Assembly: GCA_022702545.1 (NCBI GenBank)
Contig: JAHRBC010000002.1
Location: 3,720,001-3,784,000 of the forward strand
Origin: Phycomyces nitens
Lineage: Eukaryota > Mucoromycota > Mucoromycetes > Mucorales > Phycomycetaceae
DNA: 64,000 nt
Direction: 5' to 3'
The notes under the pieces were generated by a model. That model was not told the origin of the DNA and ran no database searches. It saw only the letters and a list, made by a program, of their open reading frames with translations. Numbering within the stretch: the stretch's first letter is position 1; every line of letters begins with the position of its first letter. Below are positions 11,743 to 25,390 of the stretch, piece after piece. A program made the position numbers and the translations under genes.

Positions 11743-13279
11743 CAAGAGAGACATTGGATCCATTATTATTCACCTTTTATTTTTTTTCCACATACGTACA
11801 ATATTTACACGCACCACATTCAACCCACCTACACTCCACTACACCCACACGCGCAATTATACAAACAGAAGCACGGCCGTTTTATATTTACTACTCTTAC
11901 TACTATTACTTCTCTCATTTCCTCCTTCTTCTCCTCATTTTCATGCCCCAAAACAACATGAAAACACTCGATTTTTGTACATGATTTCATCTTTTTATTT
12001 TATTTTATTTTATTTTGCTCTAGTAATGAATATCGATTTACATAAACTTTTTTCTCTTTTTCTCTTTTTCTTTTGATGATTATATTCTTCTATTATGTAT
12101 ATAAGTCAAGGACCTTCAAGGTCAAAATACATTACAAATCTACTGAATAAAAATAAAAATAAAATCCAAATCCAAATATTCTACTTTATGGTTTCGATAC
12201 AATTCAATCAATACGACCTCTTGGATACTTTTTGCTATAAAAAGTATAGCTCTCTTTTATCCTCCCCCTTTTTTTTTCAAGAAGAAAAAAAAACTCTTCT
12301 TTGATGATTATTTCCTGGGATATTGATATTCTGTATACATAAACAACAAATTCTGCTATTTATTAATTTCTGGACTATGAAGAAATGAGTATTTTGTCAA
12401 GAGCTTAGTAAAGGGTTTGGAAATCTTTAAAGATTTCAATCAGAGCTGGTGAACAAGAGCTAAACATAAAATGGGATCAAGTTAAAGTTTTATTATTTTT
12501 ATTATTTTTATTATTTTGTAATTCGAGTTAGATTCTTTCCGTACTTGTTTCAATAAAATCTGTGGTATAATCTAAAAGGATAAGGATAATAATAATAATA
12601 ATAATAATGTACACTTGATAACAACAATTACAAGAAAGAAGTAATTAATACTGACAATCAGATCGGCTAGAGTGCTCAGCCTATTCATAGATTTCTAATG
12701 GTATAGAAACCATCGCCCCTTCTTGATCTCATGGGTTTTATTTCATTATGGTTGTATTACACCGGTTGGATTTGTACTCTGCCGGCCTATGGATCAAAAG
12801 GCACACGCATACACATACTATTGCAAAAAAAAATATGTATATAAAAGGGGGGAGGGAAGGTTTTTTTTTCTTTTTTGGCTTGGAAGCCATCATAATCACC
12901 ATGGCTTGTAGGATCTGATGTTTTGGTGATTATCACTACAATGTGTAAAGGTAAATGTCTCTTTGCTGTGCATGGACAATCAAAAGACAATACAGATCAG
13001 CAAATCCTCTTTATGAAGTCTATAGATCGGGCCATTATTATCCAAGTAACAGTTGAATAAAGAAAGAAAGAAAAAAACATAATTCCATCTGGTTTATCCA
13101 ATAATTGATGCTCTAGTAAATGAATTCCAAGGTACTCTTGATCTTCATATTATAGTAACAATTCATCATAATCTGAAGGAGTAAAAAAAAGAAAAAGAAA
13201 ATGTCAGAACTCGGGTGTTTTTTTTTGGATATTTGATAATCAAACCAGTTCTATATATCCAAAATACCATACCAAGAAC
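11743..13279. other. Intergenic; simple repeats, no gene seen
   Basis: Starts with the bZIP 3' UTR. Holds repeats of TTTTA (about 11996-12016), TTATTATTTT (12488-12517) and (AAT)n (12585-12608), with poly-T and poly-A tracts. The open frames (for example 12723-12911) are short, low-complexity and lack splice-supported extensions. Confidence 0.55.
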
Positions 13280-13747
13280 ATGGCTGTCTCCAAAAACGTA
13301 GTCTTTGGTGATCGTTTATTTTGTCCTGTCTCAAAGGGACCATGCGAACCCGTCAATTCAACAAGGGCGCTTTTGTTCACCTTGTAAGATTGCGGAAGAT
13401 GAAATACAAGAAAGCAAGGGCACTTGCAGGGGCAACGGATTTACAGCGGTAAAAGGTCTACAGACTACTTGCAAGAGATATATTGGGATCCCAACCTGCG
13501 AAATAGAAAGGTGCCTTTGGTTCCATTTGATACAGTAAAACAAATGGGCTTTAGATCAATGCTTTGGCAAATTCAATTACATATTCCACCAGAATATAAT
13601 AATCGGACCCAGAAAGTGTCCGGCCCGGCCCACTTTGCACTGCCGCAGTCAACGCATGATGACATGCGTAACATTGCACAGAAGAAGACCAAGAAGGAAA
13701 GGGAACCTTACTCCTTGTTTCAAGAGGCCTTTGGGTGGGTTTCTTAA
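13280..13747 (+). CDS. Uncharacterised 134-residue protein, two exons
   Basis: The raw frames look broken, but a 63-nt intron with textbook ends (GTAAGATTG ... GGATTTACAG, 13384-13446) joins two frames exactly. Exon 1 (13280-13383) begins MAVSKNVVFGDRLFCPV. Exon 2 (13447-13747) continues GKRSTDYLQEIYWDPN, then VPLVPFDTVKQMGFRSMLWQ, and ends QEAFGWVS. The product is small and basic with no signal peptide or membrane segment. I do not recognise the family. Short basic proteins like this are often mitochondrial or ribosome-associated, but that is a guess. Further exons at either end cannot be excluded. Confidence 0.6.
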
Positions 13748-15132
<1,385 letters not shown>

Positions 15133-15650
15133 ATTTCGTGCGCAACAACGCAGAGCTGCTCTCCCTTGTTTTTCAGCATTCACAATACAGTTTAACACGT
15201 CAATGATTACAAATTGTTTGAATCTTTTTTTTTATTAATAATTTTCACATAAGCATTTCTCCAAACAGACCCCCCAAACCCACACCCCCACACACACCCT
15301 TCCCCTATTTTTTTTTCTACATGTCCCCTTCCCCTTCCCCTTCAAAGCTCCCCGCATAAAGAAGCTCTTTATATATAAATAAGCAATCATATATTAATGT
15401 GTGTATATTTATATTTATATATACACAAGTGTATATATGTATATATACATTTATATATATATACATGAATATATATAATGTTATATATGTGTACACAATA
15501 ATTTACCAGACAGGAAATTCACAAGACACTTGTATTTTTTATTATTATTATTTTTTAATCCATGGGTACAATGAAAGCATTCACTACAAGGCTGCATATC
15601 TTCACAGCAGTGATACCATCCCACACTAGTATATACCAGTCGCTCAACCA
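15133..15650. other. Convergent 3' region between Ran and ubiquitin-eL40
   Basis: Both genes end here. Holds a C-rich tract (15267-15340) and TATATA-rich DNA (15370-15500). No gene seen. Confidence 0.55.
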
Positions 15651-16140
<490 letters not shown>

Positions 16141-18311
16141 GGCGGTGCTAGAAAGCAGGTTCGATGAGGGTCAGTTGTTTGTTCGACATCAAAAGGTGTT
16201 GGTTTGTCGAGCAGATGGATGGATGGATTGATTGTTTGTTTGATTGATGGGATTGATTGATGGGATTGTGTTGCATCGTATGCTTGGCTTTTGCTGTGTA
16301 ATATTAGGATAGCTCACCTTTAGCAAGACAGTTAACAGAGAAGGATCCCTTGAGTCCGGCGCGTGGCTCTAATTGATGATCCACACGCCCGTCCCCCCAT
16401 CTCCTCTCGTCTCCTCTCTGTCTGGCTTTGTTCTCTAATCTAGGTTTTGTCCGGAATTTACCGCACATGTACACAGTCCGGTATATTATATCGGGCTATT
16501 GTTATGTCCGGTGAGTTGCTCCGACTTGCTAAAATTCCGATGTCCTGATCATTTAAATATATTGAGCTTCATGTTATTATATAATAAAAAAAATTAAAAA
16601 TGTTTGGATTTCAATTCAATTGAAAATGCTTGGATGCCAAAAACACAAGCGCATGCAAAACCATTATATTTTTAATATTCATATTACACTATTTATATGT
16701 TGAAACAGTGTTTATTATTATTATTGTTGTTGTAATTGAAAAAAAAGTTTGATTTTATATGACCTGCAAGTATCTAAATGATAAAAAACAAAAAAAGTGA
16801 ATTGTGGTTGGAAGTATTACAGTTTGTATTCTATTTCAATACGTGTTTGATGTCAAACGATCTGACTGCTGGAAAGTATGATATATCCGTTTTATGATTC
16901 ATTCGAGGTTTACTGGCTGTCCCCACGGTCTCCAAGTTCTATTTTACAACTAGTAATAGTAATTGGTTATGCTTTGTGGGCCAGGTATATAATGTATATA
17001 GGGTCACCTTTGAAAAGAAAAGAGAGACAAGGGTCTTGTCAAGTGTGTGCTTGTAATGCTTATAGATATACAGGATTGATCCTGCACTTTGATAATACTA
17101 GTTTAACTTGGACTCTATCCCCAATATAAATCAGATTTTTTCTTGTATATTTTGGATGCTATATTTATGAATCTAGTCAACTTTGCAAGATTCAATAAAA
17201 GAGAGTTTGTATATATTTTTGTCGAGTCCTTTGGTTTCAATGGTTTTACCCAAGATATTCAAGAACCAATTAGAAAGGATATCTCTTGATGTTTTATGAT
17301 TGCTATTCTAGTTCTTTGACCACTATTGCCCTGCACGTCCTTTGGATCCAGTTCAAGCCAGACCCTTTGTGGTAAAATAATAATAATATTTAATATGTAA
17401 TATGTAATACTTTATTCTATTATATTTTTTCTACAAAAACAACCATAGGGCGTGCAAGTATACCATTTGGCAAGCAATTAGACTCCTCTTTTTTTTTTTG
17501 GATATCCTGATTTGGTGTATAATTATATGGCCAGTAAATTACCTTGCTCTATTGATGCAAGATAACAACAATAACAACAACAAAAAGTGTAATATCATTG
17601 GATTCACAATATGTTCGATACCATTGTCCTCAAGTAACAGCCGTGTTTGTTCTTGGCATGCATCTCTACACAATTACACGTGCAAGTAATCATGAAACCA
17701 TGATAGGGTCCAAATGGCTTCCGAGGAATACCAAAAGAAGTCTGATGTTGTATAAAGGCAATAAAAACAATATACTGCAATATGAAACCAACGATGTTCT
17801 TGGTTTTCTATCTTTTTGTTTTTAAATAAGCACGATAGTAAACCAAAGAGATTTGAAACTATTGTGAACGTGTAAATAAACAGAGTTAACAATGAATAGA
17901 AAATGTTGTTGTTTATTTTATACAACAAGTTCTTCGTGAGAGTATGGTTATGCAATTTATCTAATCTTTTATTCTTTATGAAACACTGAATATTTATGGA
18001 ATATAATTAATACTCTATGGCTGGAATACAATTAAGGTATAAGCTCATTATCAATATACACCAATGTTTGTCGCAGGGTAATAACATAATCAACCCTGGG
18101 AATTATGATCGAGAAAGGTACCCAAAGAAATTTAATGAGTAGTTTACTTTGTGAAACTGATTTTTAAATGGTTAGAACTCATCAAAAAGTCTCCAGGACT
18201 GTCTCGAAATACATGGCAAGAAAAAGTGTATAAAAGTCCAAGGGATTCTATACATTTTTCAACATAATCAACACCATTAGCAACCTTGTCTCTATTTTTT
18301 TTTTTTGAAAA
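16141..18311. other. Long intergenic region, no gene seen
   Basis: Near 16200-16270 the ubiquitin-eL40 promoter has degenerate GATGGATTGATT repeats. The rest is AT-rich with short poly-A/T tracts and TATT-type repeats. Small frames (16878-17129, 17498-17689, 17598-17825) lack coding character. CATATAATT-type sequence and a poly-T tract lie just ahead of the chitinase start. Confidence 0.55.
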
Positions 18312-19955
18312 ATGAAGCTGCTTATTACCGTCATTATTGGTCTTGTTGCCTCCTGTGCCATGGCCAACAATGTGCTTGTGGGATACTTTCCCAATTGGCT
18401 TTATGCTCGTTATCCAGGTAAGTTACTCACAAGTTGTCCATGCCATAGTTATATTCACATCTTCTGTTAAAGTGTCCAGCATTGACTTTTCAAAATACAC
18501 GCATATCCATTATGCATTTGCCATTATGATCAAGGATGCCACACCTGAATGGACAGACCCTCAGCAAGTTTCTACTCAATTGCCTCAGCTGGTTGCTGCT
18601 GCACATGCCAAAAATTCAAAGGTCCTGATCTCCATCGGTGGATGGTCAGGAAGTATCACATTCAGGTAATACTGATCATTATCAAAACAAACACTCGGTC
18701 ATCTAATTCATTGGGACTTTTTGGTATTCTTATCACCAACAAACAAACAAAAGTTCAATGGCGGCAGACCCTACTCAAAGAGCTACATTTATTGCATGGA
18801 ATGTTGCTCAAGTAACAACCTACAAGATTGATGGTATTGACATTGGTAAGTGGCCAATTTGATCAATAAGAGATATCTATAATTCACATACACAATAGAC
18901 TGGGAATATCCTGGACGCCAGGGCGCAGGCTGCAATGTGTTTAGTCTTGCAAACGATGCCAAAAACTACTTGACTCTTCTTCAAGAACTTCGCCAAGCTT
19001 TGGACAGCAAGTTTGGGGCCGGAAATATTGATATTAGCATTGCTGCCCGTGTTCGGCCATTTGATACTTCTTCTGGAGATATGGCAGATGTTTCTGCATT
19101 TGCAGCAGTTGTCGATCGGTTCAACGTGATGACTTATGATATCAATGGTGCCTGGAACTCTACTACCGGTAAGCCAAATTACCAAAAACAAAAAACAAAA
19201 AAAGGGACTAGAGCCATTGTTTATTATCTATTTTTAATAATGTTGCCAAAATCATAATCTTATCTGTAGGCCCCAATGCTCCCTTCAATTTCCAGCCAGG
19301 GTATGGCGATGCTGATAGTTATGTGTCTGGCATTCAGGCCTGGCTCAAAGCAGGTGTACCTGCCAAAAAGATTGTACCTGGCCTGGCTTTCTATGGCCGT
19401 TCTGCAAGTGAGTACTTTGGACAATGTTGGATCATAACTAACATTTTGATATCGTATTTAGCGGCTATTGTGGACATGACCAAGACCGGCTCTCAGTACC
19501 AAGGACAGGTTGCGGGTGTTGTGCCGTCCGGAGACAGTCTAGACGCATACTGGCAGGACCCTTATTGTTCAAAGGACCCAGGGGGATTGTCTGGTGTGTG
19601 GCGATATGGCAACCTAAGATCACAGGGCGTATTGAGCTCGCCTACAACAGCTTCATCAGGATGGACAAGGACCTGGGATAATGTGACCCAGACTCCTTGG
19701 TTGTTCAACCCCAGTACCAAGATATTTATCTCGTATGACGACCCCCTCTCGATCCAAATCAAGGTCAACTATGCACTCTGTCTCAAACTGGGAGGAGTCA
19801 TGGTATGGTCTGTTGATGAAGACTCTAGTGGCAATGAACTCTTGCAAGCAGCAGCAGCAATTAATTCAGGTAGATGAGTATAAGGCTTTTTAGACATGAA
19901 ATTAACCGTGTACATCTTTACTTTAGGCTCTTCTCCCTCGAGCTGCCTCAGCTAG
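18312..19955 (+). CDS. Secreted GH18 chitinase
   Basis: Endochitinase-type glycoside hydrolase family 18 enzyme acting on cell-wall or external chitin. MKLLITVIIGLVASCAMA is a clear signal peptide, followed by NNVLVGYFPNW (first barrel strand). KVLISIGGWSG is the conserved SxGG strand. The catalytic DxxDxDxE motif is intact as DGIDIDWEYP, assembled across an intron at about 18846-18898. FNVMTYDINGAW, VPGLAFYGRSA and GGVMVWSVDEDS are the later barrel strands. The last exon adds only a few residues (SSPSSCLS) to the stop at 19955, so there is no chitin-binding domain, Ser/Thr-rich tail or GPI signal. About six introns. It is likely secreted as a bare catalytic domain. Confidence 0.93.
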
Positions 19956-20557
19956 CCAACAAAAGGAAAAAAAAGGTTTAATATAAAGTATTATAGCCTT
20001 TATTATTATTATTATTATTATTATGTATTTAAACAGTCGTAACAATTACCTTGTTTAAGTTTTAAACTCTCAATGTCTATAAAATATACACCATCAAACT
20101 ATCAATTATACAATGTGGGGGATATATGGGGTGGCTCTGGAGAATAATAATAATAATAATAAAGAACTTATTATTGCATACAAAGATGTAAGACCTCTAG
20201 GGGAGACAAAACACAATAAAATCAGGCAATCAAAACGGCCAAGGAGACCACAACCAAGAATTGATATGGATCATAGCCGCAAACCACAAAAGTATGATGG
20301 TTTCCCTGTATTCATCGACCACAGAATCCATTGGCTCTTTTCCGTGTTGTTTCTAGTAAAGACACTCGTATTTCTTTTTTGGTTGTTGCCAAATGGACCC
20401 TTTATTTTAAAGTGATGATAATAATTCTGTCATAAATCCACTTTATTAATACACCATTCTCCTCTTCTCTTGCTTCTCTCCCCTTCTTCTTCTTTTTCTT
20501 CTTCTTTTTCTTTTTCTTTTGAATTTCTGATACCCTTGATATATCCACACGGCCACA
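19956..20557. other. Intergenic; triplet repeats, no gene seen
   Basis: Contains (TTA)n at about 20002-20023, (AAT)n at 20141-20161 and a CTTCTT-rich pyrimidine tract (20458-20520) directly upstream of the Erf4-like gene. The open frame at 20113-20415 is low-complexity and is not supported. Confidence 0.5.
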
Positions 20558-21360
20558 ATGGCGTTTGCATGTAATAATAATAATAATAATAATAAAGAAA
20601 CTTCTTTGGTTGAATGTTTCTTTTTTTTTTTGAGAACAAAAAAAGGCATGTAATTTTTATACTCTTATCTACTAGTTGCACAGTCTCCACCACACTCCCA
20701 AATACCGCCTGCACTCGAGCATGTTATCCGTCTGTCAGATCGAGTACCAACTGGTACAATTCGCGTCGAACGGGATTACTCAAAAGGAGATGGCATTACA
20801 CAGTTTGCGACCACTCTCCCATTAGGGCTTGAAGGACGAGTTAAGAGCATAGTGTGAATAGAGTCAATGAAGAGATTTATTTTACATGTTTCGATTCTAG
20901 ATTGAACCCGAGCTGTTTCAATCTACTATTAAAGGCATCAATGAGATCATGTCAGAGGCAGAAGCTATATCATTCCACAATGTACTGGATAATGTAATGG
21001 AATGCCTGACAGTCTATACCTGGCCACTCATTTTTGGTTCAAAATATCAAAAGGTAAACATATTTTGTGCATGTGTTGCCTACCTAGATTGTGTCATATT
21101 GAGCTCTTGCTTTTTAACCTCTAGTCAATCAAACGCCTTCAGTCCTATCTCCAGTCTGAGAATCAGAAAGTGTATCATCTCAGAGACCTCTCTATTACGA
21201 ATCCAGTTCCATGTGCGTTTTTGTTTGTAAGTATTGTGATTAATAGATAGATATATAAATAAATATATACATATACATACACATATATATATATTTATAT
21301 TTATATATTCTCAAATGCTATTTCTTTACACAGCTCGAGATCAAGACCTTTGACACTTGA
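20558..21360 (+). CDS. Erf4/Golgin A7-like palmitoyltransferase subunit
   Basis: Erf4-family proteins partner a DHHC palmitoyltransferase (Erf2) at ER/Golgi membranes to palmitoylate Ras-type proteins. Recognised from HVIRLSDRVPTGTIRVERDY, then SKGDGITQFATTLPLGLEGR, IEPELFQSTIKGINEIM and PVPCAFLFLEIKTFDT, which follow the family order. Proposed exons: 20558-20570 (MAFA plus one base), 20676-20833, then from ATTGAACCC to YQK (about 20902-21054), then SIKRLQSYLQSENQ ... and a last exon ending at the TGA at 21358. About 152 residues, as in the family. The 13-nt first exon is the least certain part; its 105-nt intron holds a (TAA)n run. Confidence 0.82.
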
Positions 21361-21762
21361 ATATCAGCTATTCTAGAATAATACCAATATATATATATAT
21401 ATATATTATCATCTTATAAATGTACCAACCGCCCTATTTTTATGATTATACATGTATAAAATATTTTATATTTATATTTATATATTTATATATAAATATA
21501 AAATGCCTTTTTTTTTTGAACACAATGCCTTTTTGTTAGAGAACCAAAGGTTTCTGACGTCCTAGTTTTTTTGTGACTCCGCCCAAACTTCACAAAACGA
21601 GACATCTTCACCCTCTTTTGCTTCACCTGTTTGATTCCCTCCCCATTTCAAGGTATGGTTCATCTCATCTGACGTTCGAGAGAATAAACGCAGACTCGGT
21701 CGTGACTCAACTAATATACTCTGTTTACCTTTGATACCCATAGAGCATCTTTCTTCTTTACA
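21361..21762. other. Short intergenic promoter region of V-ATPase c
   Basis: AT repeats (21389-21405, 21467-21500), then a less AT-rich promoter with TGACGTCC at about 21554-21561 and CATCTGACGTTCG near 21669. The CRE-like match is imperfect. No gene seen. Confidence 0.45.
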
Positions 21763-22645
21763 ATGACTGACTACTGGTAAGCCAATTACTCCACTAGAAA
21801 TCTACAAGTGTTTCAAAACTTCAAATCAGATGAACTTATACCTTATTCAATAGCCCCGTCTACGCACCTTTCTTTGGCTCCATGGGATGCACTGCCGCCA
21901 TTGTCTTTAGCTGTAAGTAATTTCCCGGGACTTTTTATTTTTTCTCGACAAAAATATATTATATATATATATATTTTATATATAATATACAGAACATACA
22001 AGACATCGAATCCCAATTACTTACTATTTCAAAATAACTAAAACAATAAAGGTCTCGGTGCTGCTTACGGAACTGCCAAGTCTGGTGTTGGACTTTCTGC
22101 TATGGGTGTCCTCCGCCCTGACTTGGTTCTCAAGTGTATTGTCCCAGTTGTCATGGCTGGTATCTTGGGTATCTACGGTGTCGTCGTTGCTGTCTTGCTC
22201 TCGGGTGGCTGTAAGTATTCCTAGGCACTTATCTGTGCTATGAAAGACGCGTCTTTTTGCTCTTGTTCTTATTCTTATGTTTCCCAACCTAGTGGCCATG
22301 AAGCAGACTCTCTTTAGTGGTTTTATTCAGTTTGGTGCCGGTTTGTCCGTTGGTTTGTCGTGCTTGGCTGCTGGTATTGCTATTGGTATTACCGGTGACG
22401 CTGGTGTGCGTGCCACTGCCCAACAGCCCAGAATGTTTGTTGGCATGGTAAATATATATATATATAGTTTTTAAAAAAAGCATTAGATTGTCTGCAAATG
22501 TGGATAGATTGACTGACTGACTTTTGTTGCTGTCATTTTGTAGATTTTGATTCTCATTTTCGCTGAAGTCTTGGGTCTTTACGGTCTGATTGTTGCTTTG
22601 ATTTTGAACACCAAGGCTGCTGGTGGTGAGAGTGTGTGCCTGTAA
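21763..22645 (+). CDS. vma3: V-type ATPase proteolipid subunit c (Vma3-like)
   Basis: Proton-carrying ring subunit of the vacuolar H+-ATPase. Exon 1 gives MTDYC across a splice, then [19 protein letters not shown], the classic N-terminus. Four membrane helices follow: [57 protein letters not shown] and [19 protein letters not shown]. The essential proton-binding glutamate is present in FAEVLGLYG. Four short introns, each resolved in frame. About 160 residues, typical of subunit c rather than the longer c''. The tail AAGGESVCL is slightly unusual. It fits with the vacuolar-type amino-acid transporters in the window, which would use its proton gradient (inference). Confidence 0.95.
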
Positions 22646-24699
22646 ATTCTATACAGAAAAATCTCTTAAACATGATGATGATGATATCCCCCGTTCTTTA
22701 TATCAACAATAAAAAGTACGTTGCTGTGTTTATCATAGTATAAAGGATATTGTTTCTGGTTTCAAATTATAAAAAAATCATCATTCTTTGCCCGGGAGTA
22801 ATAATGTTTCTATTTTTACACATGAAAAAAAAATATATAAAAATCATCAACTCAGCCATATGATTGGCTGGAATATAACATTTAACAGTCTGTATCTCTA
22901 AATTCACCTGGTGGGTGATAATGAGAGAGTATTCAAAAGAAGGCCAGGGGATCAATAGGCATATAAAGGTATAGAGAGCTTCATGGCTAATATATGGTAG
23001 CAGAACTTGTTAGCACTATTAAACAGAGTCTTGGTAATCACAAAGGACCAGCCCTACCAATATCATCTTTTAATCGATGCTTTCACCACTTTATACAAGA
23101 AAACCCCCATCTGATCATACATTTTACTAGTCTAATGTCCAGTCCACCGTTCATTTCTTGACAGTCTTTCATGTCTTTTGGTCAGATCTGATTTGTACTA
23201 ATGAAATCCAAGTCGAGTAGGCCAATATTCGTGCAAAGGTCTAAATCTACCGATGGCCAATTTTTACAGACTATTCATGACTCACCAGAGTTAGCTGCTC
23301 ATGTTAATATTATCCATGGCCACGAAAGATATCTTTAGATCTGTTGGATCAGAAACACACTGTCCAAGTCTTTAGAAAATCAATAATATTTTTTTAAAGA
23401 GAAGACACCAATACATTCTCATGGCACTCGATCCCTGCCTTTTGGGTGCCGGCATATATGAGAGTCATTGTATCAAGGTAAAAAAAAACGCCTTTTATTT
23501 TATTGGTGGTTTTCCTGACAAAAGAAAGTAAAGAGATGATGAAAATAAGATGAAAGTTTGGTTCTGTATTACACTCGAGAAAGATTCATTTTTATTTATT
23601 TATATAAATGTTTATTCTCCATTGTCCAAAGATGGGCTTATTTTTACAACTCCAGCCAATTGGAAAAAGGGAATTTGCTGTCCGAGGTTATCGGAGTTTA
23701 TTATTATCCAATGACATTGAATATATCTGAGTTTTTCTTGGAAAGAATTAGCTCAAAGACAATAGGGCTGTAGTGGTAATAATGTGTACCATATTCTTGG
23801 GGGGTTATAACCAAAAGCCTGTATTAAAAGGTTATTGCTAATTAATAAAATAGAGCAGTTTCAGGTAAAGAAGAGGATTTTACAAGCGAGTAAGGAGTAT
23901 GTCGGTCAATAAATCTTAAATATCTGGGTTCTAAAATGGATAAAGCAGAGTAGAGACAAATTGAAACACTCAACTTTTTCAAATTATATAAAAAATCCAT
24001 CTGTTTTTTTTTTCAATGATAACTGCACTTTGATCAGACTTGATATTGATATTCTCTTCAAGGCATACTACAAAGCCTCTTGTAGTATTGTATTCATTGT
24101 ATTTCAGCTTAAAGTCTCGTCCAAATATAAAAACTAGTGAATAATATACACACATGTATACTAGAATATACAAAAGAAAAAGTAGATAATCCTCTTTATT
24201 GCTTTCTTGTAAAAGTTATGTTTTATGGCTATTTACATGTTTTTATTTAGGGAAATAAAATAAAGTTGATAAAGTTGATAATAATATTGACATATTTCTT
24301 TGCCTTTGATACATCATAAACTAGGAGTAAATAACTATTTACACTCTGGTGAAATAACTTGCATAATGAAACCAACAAATAAACGTGCCAAGTATTTTGA
24401 ATGGCATACAGTATATACGAGTCAATATTCTTTATAGCTTTCAGATGTGATATTTTAATATATATATATATGTATATATAACTACGAGCCAGATACATGG
24501 TTTTAAGGGCATTGGTTGTTTACACCATCATTTTTCTTTTAATGATTTCTTAAACAAAGAATATACATCAAGTAAGTCTTGTGGCAGTCCAATACAGTTT
24601 GTCATTTCTTTGATCATAATACATTGGCACACTTTATACCAAAAAAGTGTGTTCAAGTATACTGTTTTAAAAATATATCTGTATCCATCTTATACAGTA

Positions 24700-25311
24700 T
24701 ACCTTATCCAGCCTTGGTTATAGGGAGTGAGAGTATTGGTTTTGTCATGTCTGTCCAAAACATCCATATTAATTCCATGATTTTAATCTTAGGTCGTGTC
24801 TTTCTTGAATACCACAGACTTTCTTTTCTTAAAGGTTTATGAAAAACAAATGGTAAAGGGAGGCCCTCAATACTTTTACATTTACTCTCTTTTGTGCATC
24901 TACTTTTACAACTCTGGAATTTCTACATTTTAACCAACTACAGTTTCTTATTAAAGACACACTTTTCATAGATATGCTTGTACACTCGGAAAGAGAGACT
25001 TGAGACTTTTTAAAATATTTACATAATTTTTGCCTTGCTTCTTCAAGAACAATAGATGGGTTATTGTCAAAACGTTGTTGATTGATGTTTAGGAATTGTG
25101 TCAAAACCAATAAGCCTTAAAGGCTGTCATTTTCGATGGCTGTATTATCATATTCCTCATCCACACTGTCATCAAATACTAGAAGCGATTCTTCTTCTTC
25201 AGGGTTATAATGAATAAGTCCATTTTGTAGAATAAAATGAAAAAGAGTCTCAATTGGCAATATAATTTTGTCTAAGAAATCATAAACTGTCTCAATATCA
25301 AGTAAAAACAC
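24700..25311 (-). pseudogene. Decayed Tc1/mariner (IS630-like) transposase fragment
   Basis: Minus-strand pieces, in order, match parts of Mucoralean Tc1/mariner-like transposases as I recall them. FDNNPSIVLEEARQKLCKYF is followed by KKSQVSLS (helix-turn-helix region). RVVKVDAQKRVNVKVL (catalytic-domain strand) lies immediately downstream, so the middle is missing. FRAG-like MDVLDRHDK and GWIRYTV lie below 24800 in another frame. An upstream frame (25311-25117) carries an acidic segment NPEEEESLLVF and may be the N-terminus. The frames are separated by stops and the catalytic aspartates are not found. It is a dead copy; terminal inverted repeats were not identified, so the ends are approximate. 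Confidence 0.5.
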
Positions 25312-25362
25312 TCTATTAATAAAAACATAGTGTTGGAAACTATTTATTGCTTATACTCCCAC

Positions 25363-25390
25363 TTTTTTTTTTTTTTAAAAAAAAAAAAAA
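25363..25390. repeat. Perfect T14A14 palindrome
   Basis: Fourteen T followed directly by fourteen A. Self-complementary, about 50 bp from the 5' end of the transposase remnant. A similar T11A18 tract lies at 51250-51278 in another gene-free region. Confidence 0.85.

Noticed and set aside
20113..20415. 100-codon frame with poly-Asn before the Erf4-like gene
   Set aside because: Built on an (AAT)n repeat, no splice support, no motif.
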